This document shows positions 1 through 5,409 of a stretch of 6,514 nt of DNA, piece by piece (positions within the stretch are counted from its first letter, which is position 1; every line of letters starts with the position of its first letter). Both the position numbers and the translations under genes were made by a program. Location of the stretch: the NCBI GenBank assembly GCA_021802375.1, contig JAKAAL010000250.1, positions 1 through 6,514 on the forward strand, read 5' to 3'. The notes beneath the pieces were generated by a model. It was not told where the DNA came from. It saw nothing but the letters and a program-made list of their open reading frames with translations, and ran no database searches. This DNA is from Bacillota bacterium (lineage in GTDB: Bacteria; Bacillota_E; Sulfobacillia; Sulfobacillales; Sulfobacillaceae).

Positions 1-22
1 TGGCAACCAAACTAGGATTTTT
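1..22 (+). repeat. left arm of perfect 22-bp inverted repeat
   Basis: The arm begins tggcaaccaaactagg and ends in a run of five T. It is the exact reverse complement of positions 312-333. The match stops inward at base 23, but its outward limit cannot be seen because the window starts here, so the true arm may be longer. The arm also lies inside the minus-strand reading frame that leaves the window, forming its last visible codons. Confidence 0.93.
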
Positions 23-234
23 AAATGACGGTAAGTCCAGGGGTGGACCGAGGAAAATCCCCGGAGATGCCCATCTTGCCACCGTGCGCTGACAATCATG
101 GCCGGAAGCTTTCGCCACCGGGGAACAACCATAGAAAACGGTTCCAGCATATACCCGTGATTTTCAAAGGTATCCCCCAAATGGCGAATAGTACGATTGA
201 TATGTCTACCATACGCCCACACAATGCGCTTCAC
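1..234 (-). CDS. unrecognised protein, partial (C-terminus beyond window start)
   Basis: A GTG start at 234-232 follows AGGAGG (245-240) with a 5-nt gap, one of the best ribosome sites in the window. The frame then runs 78 codons without a stop to base 1. The product starts VKRIVWAYGRHINRTIRH and is basic and rich in tryptophan and histidine; no signal peptide, membrane segment or known motif is visible. Its last eight visible residues (LKILVWLP) are encoded largely by the left inverted repeat. It could be a genuine small gene reading leftward, the remnant 5' end of a mobile-element gene, or a frame whose 3' part changes if the segment inverts. I do not recognise the family. The strong ribosome site is the main reason to call it a gene. 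Confidence 0.5.
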   Translation of the reverse strand, partial: MKRIVWAYGRHINRTIRHLGDTFENHGYMLEPFSMVVPRWRKLPAMIVSARWQDGHLRGFSSVHPWTYRHLKILVWLP

Positions 235-239
235 GGGAT

Positions 240-245
240 CCTCCT
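240..245 (-). promoter_or_regulatory. ribosome binding site for the minus-strand GTG frame
   Basis: AGGAGG on the minus strand lies 5 nt before the GTG at 234. It decides both the strand and the start of the partial frame at 1-234, because the opposing plus-strand frame (25-249) has no comparable site. A TATACT hexamer (282-287, minus strand) lies upstream, but no convincing -35 box accompanies it. Confidence 0.65.
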
Positions 246-311
246 GTAACTTGACCTGTCATTTTTTGTTGCGATTTCCACAGTATAACCCAAGCCAGCC
301 GATCACAGAGA

Positions 312-333
312 AAAAATCCTAGTTTGGTTGCCA
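312..333 (-). repeat. right arm of perfect 22-bp inverted repeat
   Basis: This is the exact reverse complement of positions 1-22, separated from it by 289 bp. The inward match fails at base 311. Past the outer end the sequence continues aaaattcagcc, so a target-site duplication or a longer arm could be tested only against sequence left of the window. The arm sits about 25 bp upstream of a TATACT box that may serve the minus-strand frame at 1-234. Confidence 0.93.
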
Positions 334-378
334 AAAATTCAGCCACTCTTTAGTCCTGATATCCACAAATTGGGCGAT

Positions 379-406
379 TTGGCACGCAAATAAAATCGGG
401 TAAAAA
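379..406 (+). promoter_or_regulatory. weak candidate promoter for the GH18-lipoprotein operon
   Basis: In the AT-rich intergenic stretch 334-500, TTGGCA (379-384) matches five of six bases of the sigma-A -35 consensus. It is followed after 16 bp by TAAAAA (401-406), a poor -10. An alternative pairing uses TTGGGC (370-375) with TAAAAT (391-396) at a 15-bp gap. Neither is a good full match, so the promoter is placed only approximately. A leader of about 90 nt would precede the start at 501. No operator-like palindrome stands out. Confidence 0.2.
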
Positions 407-488
407 AGCAGGAAATCGGACATCGTTCGACTAATTATTTAGATGCATGATTTCACCACTAGCAATCTGGCCCTCGGTTTCTATATTT

Positions 489-494
489 AGGAGG
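489..494 (+). promoter_or_regulatory. ribosome binding site deciding the GH18 start
   Basis: AGGAGG lies 6 nt before the ATG at 501. An in-frame ATG at 447 would add 18 residues in front of the signal peptide and has no ribosome site, so 501 is the start. The resulting N-terminus, MIRNNSRRRLF, is a textbook basic n-region. Confidence 0.9.
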
Positions 495-500
495 TTTTCA

Positions 501-3500
501 ATGATACGCAACAATTCCCGCCGTCGACTCTTCTCTCTATTGGCCATCAGTTCCGCGGCCTTAGTGGGGAGCATGATGACGGGTCTGCCGGCGATGGCCG
601 CCGGCACCGGCCCTACCATCAGTAACTACACTGTGCAAACCAACAATAACAACGTCTCGGTCACCATTAACGGACAAAATTTTGGAACTACCGATGCGGG
701 AGCGACGGTCACCTTTGGTAATATTTCGGCTCCCATTGACTCTTGGTCCAATACCAGCATTCAGGTCACCTTGCCGCAAAATGCCGGTCCTGGCTCTCTC
801 TTGGTGACCACCTCTTTAGGCTCAAGCAATACCATAAGTTTTTCCGGGGTACAGCGGGGATACTATACGCTGGCCGCCAATGGAACGGTAACCGTCACGG
901 GAGACGTCCAATTTTACGGGGATCTAGCCACAATTAACGCTTCAACGGCATCACCTGCCATCGAACTGGTTCCTACACCAAATTATCAAGGTTATTGGAT
1001 TTTGACCCAAAATGGCCGAATTTATGCGTTTGGCAATGCAACCGCATTTACCGCTCCGAACACTACTCTTACGGCCATGGCCATGGCCGTAACTCCGTCG
1101 GGCCAGGGAGCCTTTCTTCTCAGCAACACCGGGCAGGTATACCCCTTAGGCAACGCAGTCAACTATGGTAACGCGCCTTCCGGGATTGTTGCCACATCAA
1201 TCGCATCGACTCCATCCGGCCTCGGCTACTGGATTTTAGGAGCCAATGGCACCGTGTATGCCTTCGGCGACGCCACCAACTACGGTAACCAGCCGGAATC
1301 TGGCAATACTCCACCCGCCATCTATCCCAACGGCAGTTTGCTGCGTATCTCTGGCACTTCTGCGGTGTACTATTTGAATAACGGAACCTTGCATCACATT
1401 CCGGATGCCCCATTATTTTCTAGCATGGGGTTTTCTTGGAGCCAGGTCCAAGTGGTTTCCAGTTTGGCCAACTACACGTTGGGCGCTCCCATGGTAACCC
1501 CTTTTCCCTCCGGAACCTTGATTCGACCCACCGGGCACCGTGCTGTGTATCTGATCATGCACGGTGTTTTGCGGCATGTCGGCAGCCCCACGGTACTATA
1601 CGCAATGGGCTATAATTTTAGCGAGGTTACACAAGTGCCTAACATCAATGCCAGTTGGCCTTTAGGACCGGAACTGGTCACTGCGGTTCCTTACGAACCC
1701 AACGGCCTGTTGTTAAGGCAACAAAATAGTCCTACCGTCTATGTGGCGATCAATGACCAATTGCGCCCCATCAAGTCCGCCACTGTGTTTCTAGCAATGG
1801 GATATCAATGGAGCCAAATTCGTCTTGTCCCCAATTTACCCAACCTGCCTGTTGGCCCGGAAGTAACCGCCCCGAACCGGGTCTATCCTACGGGAACCTT
1901 GGTACAGCTTAACGGCACATCTCCCGTGTACTTAGCGCAAAATGACGTGTTGCGGCACATTGACAGTCCTGCCATATTGTACGCCTTAGGGTACAATTTT
2001 TCTGACGTCACCCATGTCACTACATTAGGCAGCCTCGCCAAAGGCTCCGATGTCGGCAGCACCCAGTTGCCCCCCCAGCCCCCCTTGCCCACGGCAGTCG
2101 GGCTCTATCCTACGGCAGACGGCCAAGGCTACTGGATCCTTAGCTCTAATGGACAAGTCAATAACTTTGGGGATGCCGCCAACTTAGGCAGTCCGACCGC
2201 GTCCCAAATGGGGACGCAAACCGCAACAGGATTGGCCATGACCCCCGACCTGCAAGGATACGATATTTTGACCAGCGGCGGCCAAACCCTGGCCTTTGGC
2301 GACGCTGCTTCGAACACCACCACTACCAATGCCACATCATTAGTGATCAGTCCGGAACCCGCTGGCACGCTGTTGTCTATGGGATATGGATTTTTTACCG
2401 ATCCTCCAGTTAATGGCAACCAAAATTCCGCCTATGAGGATTTGCTCCAAAACGGTTCGCAACTCTCGGTAATTCAACCGGCATGGTTTTACGTCAATCA
2501 AAATTCAGATGGCTCATGGTCGGTGAATATGTGGGCCACTGCTTCCAATGTGAGCAGTGTTACCAACGCCGCCCATCAACAAAATGTACTGATTATGCCT
2601 TCCATTGGCAGCTACTACAATCCAGCCAATGGCCCTATCACCAGCCCCCAAGAGGTCCAATCCATGGTCAGCCAAATTGTTAACCTGGTCACTCACAACA
2701 ATTGGGACGGCATTACCATCGACTTCGAAAACTCAAGTGCTTACACTAGTTCGGGTATGACGAAAGCCCAGGCTTCCCAGCAGTATACCAATTTTATTAC
2801 GGCTCTGGGACAAGCGCTGCACGCCATCAACAAAAAACTCATGGTGGCGGTATATCCATCGGCCTATCCCCATACCATTTACAATTATGCCGCAATTGCG
2901 CCTTATGTGGACTGGATTAACATTATGACCTATCCCGAGCACAATTCCTCAACATGGCCCGGTCCCACCGCAGGATATCCTTGGGTACAGAATTTGGTCA
3001 GCCAAGCGATCGCCACTGGTGTCAAGCCCCAGCAACTGGTTATGGGTGTAGCGCCTTACGGTCATTATTGGGTAGTCAATAACCAGGGGATCAATGCCGG
3101 GCTCTCCAATCCCCCGGGTTACCAAACCAACCGTAGTGTCGAGGCCTTTATCGAAAGCAAGAACATCACGCCGGTGTGGGACCCCATTGAAAAGGAGATC
3201 ACCTTTACCAGCGGCCCCTTGGATGTGGCCCCCACGGAATCTCTGTCCACCGCTAACGTGGGAACCTATGATCCTCAGGTGCAAAATCTTCAGGATTTGT
3301 TAAACTATATTTTATTGCGCTACGCGGTGACCAATGGTCAAACGCCTCCCGCCATGCTGGTTACCGACGGATATTATGGTCCCGCTACCGCAGATGCAGT
3401 GACAGCGTTCCAGCAAGACTTTAACGTCACCGGAGATCCGGCCGGGGTTTATGGCGCAGCTACCCAAGCAGCCTTGGAGCAAGTCATTCAAAATTGGCAG

Positions 3501-3707
3501 ATCGGGCAAAATGTGTGGTGGGATGAAACATCACGATCCTTTAAAGACCGATTGGCGTTTGCAATCCAAGAGGGCCTCGGGGGAGTAGCTTCCTGGCGTA
3601 TGCCTTTTGAAACCCAAGGCTACTGGACGGCGTTAGCTACAGAGACAACGGTAACGCATTTTCCCACCGAAGCCAATACTCAGGGAAACGAGGTGCAACC
3701 CAAATGA
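501..3707 (+). CDS. secreted multidomain GH18 glycosidase with TIG, propeller-like repeats and peptidoglycan-binding domain
   Basis: The product has 1068 residues. A Sec signal peptide spans 1-33 (basic n-region, hydrophobic core, likely AMA-type cleavage). A TIG/IPT immunoglobulin-like domain follows at about 37-115. Blade-like repeats of the form GYWIL-x-x-NG-x-VYAFGDA fill about 118-262 and resume at 530-602, interrupted by four ~60-residue tandem repeats (275-520). A GH18 barrel occupies about 622-1045: the catalytic motif is WDGITIDFE (735-743) with E743 as proton donor, followed by MTYPEH (809-814), VMGVAPYGHYW and the closing strand GGVASWRMPFE. The DGxxIDFE form matches spore-type hydrolases (YaaH/SleL) better than classical chitinases. 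A PG_binding_1-like domain (about 924-993) is nested in the barrel. Family knowledge suggests cleavage of N-acetylglucosaminyl links in peptidoglycan or a related glycan outside the cell. The actual substrate is unknown. The protein is very poor in lysine. It is the first gene of an operon with the following lipoprotein gene. Confidence 0.92.
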   Translation: MIRNNSRRRLFSLLAISSAALVGSMMTGLPAMAAGTGPTISNYTVQTNNNNVSVTINGQNFGTTDAGATVTFGNISAPIDSWSNTSIQVTLPQNAGPGSLLVTTSLGSSNTISFSGVQRGYYTLAANGTVTVTGDVQFYGDLATINASTASPAIELVPTPNYQGYWILTQNGRIYAFGNATAFTAPNTTLTAMAMAVTPSGQGAFLLSNTGQVYPLGNAVNYGNAPSGIVATSIASTPSGLGYWILGANGTVYAFGDATNYGNQPESGNTPPAIYPNGSLLRISGTSAVYYLNNGTLHHIPDAPLFSSMGFSWSQVQVVSSLANYTLGAPMVTPFPSGTLIRPTGHRAVYLIMHGVLRHVGSPTVLYAMGYNFSEVTQVPNINASWPLGPELVTAVPYEPNGLLLRQQNSPTVYVAINDQLRPIKSATVFLAMGYQWSQIRLVPNLPNLPVGPEVTAPNRVYPTGTLVQLNGTSPVYLAQNDVLRHIDSPAILYALGYNFSDVTHVTTLGSLAKGSDVGSTQLPPQPPLPTAVGLYPTADGQGYWILSSNGQVNNFGDAANLGSPTASQMGTQTATGLAMTPDLQGYDILTSGGQTLAFGDAASNTTTTNATSLVISPEPAGTLLSMGYGFFTDPPVNGNQNSAYEDLLQNGSQLSVIQPAWFYVNQNSDGSWSVNMWATASNVSSVTNAAHQQNVLIMPSIGSYYNPANGPITSPQEVQSMVSQIVNLVTHNNWDGITIDFENSSAYTSSGMTKAQASQQYTNFITALGQALHAINKKLMVAVYPSAYPHTIYNYAAIAPYVDWINIMTYPEHNSSTWPGPTAGYPWVQNLVSQAIATGVKPQQLVMGVAPYGHYWVVNNQGINAGLSNPPGYQTNRSVEAFIESKNITPVWDPIEKEITFTSGPLDVAPTESLSTANVGTYDPQVQNLQDLLNYILLRYAVTNGQTPPAMLVTDGYYGPATADAVTAFQQDFNVTGDPAGVYGAATQAALEQVIQNWQIGQNVWWDETSRSFKDRLAFAIQEGLGGVASWRMPFETQGYWTALATETTVTHFPTEANTQGNEVQPK
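1069..1092. other. 24-bp perfect palindrome inside the GH18 gene
   Basis: The sequence reads outward symmetrically from the 1080/1081 centre: ccatgg repeated on each side, flanked by ccgtaa on the right and its complement on the left. It encodes TAMAMAV in a propeller repeat. Repeated GCC-ATG codons explain the core, so a coding origin is sufficient. A protein-binding or cruciform role is possible but unsupported. Confidence 0.9.
1323..2060 (+). repeat. four tandem ~60-residue repeats encoded within the GH18 gene
   Basis: Units begin at residues 275, 335, 398 and 462 of the GH18 protein. Each has the plan G-(S/T/L)-L-(L/I/V) near the start, then VY(Y/L/V), a turn with L-R/H-(H/P)-I/V, an MGY/LGY-x-(F/W)-S-x-V segment, and a closing L-x-x-G. 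Examples are VLRHVGSPTVLYAMGYNFSE and VLRHIDSPAILYALGYNFSD. The DNA copies have diverged, so this is an old protein-level duplication. Similar units occur in surface proteins of other bacteria, as far as I recall, but I cannot name the family. A binding or spacer role is likely. Confidence 0.85.
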
Positions 3708-4369
3708 CATCCTTCAAGCTCTGGACCAAATTTGCAATGGCGGGCATTAGCGCCTTAATTTTGGCAGGTTGCGGCACCCAATCAGCGAGTCCCCAATCAT
3801 CTCCGGCAAAATCCGTGTCCCCAGCCACCTCGAGCTCAGTAAGCCCCTCCTCGTCACCGAGTCAAAGTCCGTCTCAATCGCCGAGTCCCTCAAGTTCTAG
3901 TCCCAGCATCACACCCTCAACCAGTTCCTCATCGTCCACCAGCCAGACCCCGCCAGTACCACCAGGCGCCGGTCCCTACACTGATTTGAGTATTCACGTC
4001 GAAAATGTCACTCCTGAGGGGCAGGCAAGTTCTTCGGGAACTCCGCTCTCTCTTTATCTCATCAAGCTTTCCGTGTACAATCCAACCAGCTCTTTGGTAT
4101 CACTGGCACTCAATGATTTTACCGTGGTAACGAGCGGTTCTACCGCCTATTCTTGGAACGATTATGTAACAACCGGCATCACCGACACAACCACGTTCTT
4201 TCCCTTTCCCATTCATGCTTCGGTTCCCGGTTCCGACACAGCCAATATTTTCCCGGATCAGACTCATACTGGGTATGTGACGATTCAGGTACCCGCAGCG
4301 CCCCACTATGACTTGATCTGGAACACAGGCGCCACCACTCCGGTGCCCGAAGCCACGTTTGCCCCTTAG
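3704..4369 (+). CDS. Ser/Pro-rich surface lipoprotein with C-terminal beta-sandwich-like domain
   Basis: The product has 221 residues. A lipoprotein signal ends in the lipobox LAGC with lipidated Cys23, placing the protein on the outer face of the membrane. Residues 24-90 form a low-complexity Ser/Pro/Thr linker (SPSQSPSQSPSPSSSS) typical of wall-spanning stalks. Residues 91-221 form a globular domain: strands such as LYLIKLSVYNPTSS, LALNDFTVV and GYVTIQVP resemble DUF4352-like immunoglobulin folds, though I would not assert the family. The ATG overlaps the GH18 stop as ATGA, with GAGGTG (3690-3695) 8 nt upstream, so translation is probably coupled. The protein contains no arginine and only four lysines. 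It may be a partner or anchor for the GH18 enzyme, but this rests on coupling alone. Its stop overlaps the end of the convergent glycosyltransferase gene by 4 bp. Confidence 0.88.
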   Translation: MTSFKLWTKFAMAGISALILAGCGTQSASPQSSPAKSVSPATSSSVSPSSSPSQSPSQSPSPSSSSPSITPSTSSSSSTSQTPPVPPGAGPYTDLSIHVENVTPEGQASSSGTPLSLYLIKLSVYNPTSSLVSLALNDFTVVTSGSTAYSWNDYVTTGITDTTTFFPFPIHASVPGSDTANIFPDQTHTGYVTIQVPAAPHYDLIWNTGATTPVPEATFAP

Positions 4370-5409
4370 CCATCAGGATGATCAGGCAGCAGTGTCGCTA
4401 ACACACTTGCTGCCCGGTCAGCCCATAAGTTTTCAGAGATATAACTGACGGCATTGCGGGACATCTCCTGTCTTTGTGCAACATGTTGCAATAGAAACTT
4501 CAGTGCCTCAGCCAATGCTGTTGCCGAGTGCTCGGTCACGAGTCCCGCATGGGCCTTTTCCACTACACGTGCTGCCTCTGAACCTTTGGTCACCACTACC
4601 GGCAATCCCTGGGAAAGATAGTCCATCAACTTTACAGGCAATGCCAGCCGGTTATATCGCGTGTCCACGCGGGGAATGACGGCGACTTGAGCGCTTTGCA
4701 ACAACGATTCCAAATATTCTCCGGATGCCTCCAGTACATGTACCCCAACCGTTGTCACGATATGGTGCCGCACTTCGTTGGGCCGCATCACCAGCCAAAG
4801 GTCCGCATCGGCGATGGTGGCTCTAACTAATTCAAACGCCGCCACAAGCATCTCCACGCCATCGTGGGGACCCGCCGCGCCCACATAGATGATCCGGTGA
4901 CCAACGTCTGGTGGGTTCACCGAGCCCTTTCCCCGGATTCCTCCCGGGGGCAACAATACTTTACGGGATCCCGGCACCACCTGGCCTAATCCGGAAGTAG
5001 GAACGAAGATTACGGTAGCCGAGCGAGCATAAAATCGCAAACTGATTTTGTACAATAAGCTCAGGACACGACTTTTGAACCCGGCAGGAGGATAGAGGTC
5101 GGGAAACAATTGATACGCGTCACGGACAAAAATTCCTGTAGGGATTCCACGGCGATGCGCTTGGTATAAAAACCAGCAATCAGTTAGGGTAGCGGTAGAA
5201 CTCCCGCTTTCCAGGTAGATGGCATCGATCTGGTCCAACAACCCGAGACTTTGCCGCAAGATGGCACCGCGGACTGACCGGGTGCCCGTGACGACTGTAA
5301 CCCAGGCATAGTGCGCCAAAGCTTCAATCATCCGGTAGGTTCTCACTTTGGGGGCGCGATCCAGTTGGTCCAGCGGATAATGGCCTAGCACTAATAATCG
5401 TGGTTTCAT
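4366..5409 (-). CDS. glycosyltransferase, GT-B fold, GT4-like
   Basis: The product has 347 residues. The start at 5409 (MKPRLLVLGHYPLD) is chosen because it overlaps the flippase stop as ATGA and follows GGGAG (5422-5418) by 8 nt; longer in-frame starts would run through the flippase gene. Residues 1-165 form the N-terminal Rossmann half, with the opening strand RLLVLGHYP and basic RAPKVRTYR. The C-terminal half starts near HRIIYVGAAGPHDGVEML (171-188) and includes the donor-site region PVKLMDYLSQGLPVVVT (258-274) followed by GSEAARVV. Such enzymes transfer a sugar from a nucleotide donor onto a lipid-linked or growing polysaccharide at the inner membrane face. The EX7E motif is atypical: Asp263 stands where the second Glu is usual. 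The acceptor and sugar cannot be told. It is the downstream gene of a minus-strand pair with the flippase. Confidence 0.88.
   Translation of the reverse strand: MKPRLLVLGHYPLDQLDRAPKVRTYRMIEALAHYAWVTVVTGTRSVRGAILRQSLGLLDQIDAIYLESGSSTATLTDCWFLYQAHRRGIPTGIFVRDAYQLFPDLYPPAGFKSRVLSLLYKISLRFYARSATVIFVPTSGLGQVVPGSRKVLLPPGGIRGKGSVNPPDVGHRIIYVGAAGPHDGVEMLVAAFELVRATIADADLWLVMRPNEVRHHIVTTVGVHVLEASGEYLESLLQSAQVAVIPRVDTRYNRLALPVKLMDYLSQGLPVVVTKGSEAARVVEKAHAGLVTEHSATALAEALKFLLQHVAQRQEMSRNAVSYISENLWADRAASVLATLLPDHPDG
4385..4414 (+). terminator. stem-loop past the lipoprotein gene, possible weak terminator
   Basis: GGCAGCA pairs with TGCTGCC (7 bp). After a one-base bulge, GTGT pairs with ACAC (4 bp), enclosing a 7-nt loop. 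The hairpin lies 15 nt beyond the lipoprotein stop, inside the 3' end of the convergent glycosyltransferase gene. No T-run follows directly; the nearest, gtttt, starts about 14 nt later. It is therefore not a canonical intrinsic terminator, and its coding role in the opposite gene may explain it. Confidence 0.25.

Larger units (their letters stand above)
1..333. mobile_element. putative MITE-like element or invertible segment bounded by inverted repeats
   Basis: A 333-bp stretch is bounded by perfect 22-bp inverted repeats and contains, on the minus strand, a possible TATACT -10 box (282-287), a strong ribosome site (240-245) and the start of a reading frame that stays open through the left repeat. 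A promoter plus the 5' end of a gene enclosed by terminal repeats would fit a deletion derivative of an insertion sequence. It would equally fit an invertible cassette. I do not recognise the repeat as belonging to a known IS family, and no target duplication can be checked. The third possibility is that these are only the inner ends of a longer inverted repeat or a fold-back artefact at a contig end. Confidence 0.35.

Noticed and set aside
25..249. 74-codon plus-strand frame inside the inverted-repeat segment
   Set aside because: It has no ribosome site, starts within the repeat edge, and lies opposite a frame with a strong AGGAGG and GTG start.
272..369. Two near-matches to DnaA boxes (atttccaca, atatccaca)
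   Set aside because: Each has one mismatch, they are isolated, and no replication gene or AT-rich unwinding region accompanies them.
447..500. Upstream in-frame ATG for the GH18 gene
   Set aside because: It has no ribosome site and would bury the signal peptide; the ATG at 501 has AGGAGG six bases upstream.
2414..2424. 11-bp match to the inverted-repeat end (tggcaaccaaa) inside the GH18 gene
   Set aside because: The match stops after 11 bases, lies in coding sequence for NGNQN and has no partner arm nearby; chance is sufficient.
2949..3284. 111-codon minus-strand frame within the GH18 gene
   Set aside because: It is antisense to the conserved GH18 barrel and has no ribosome site of note.
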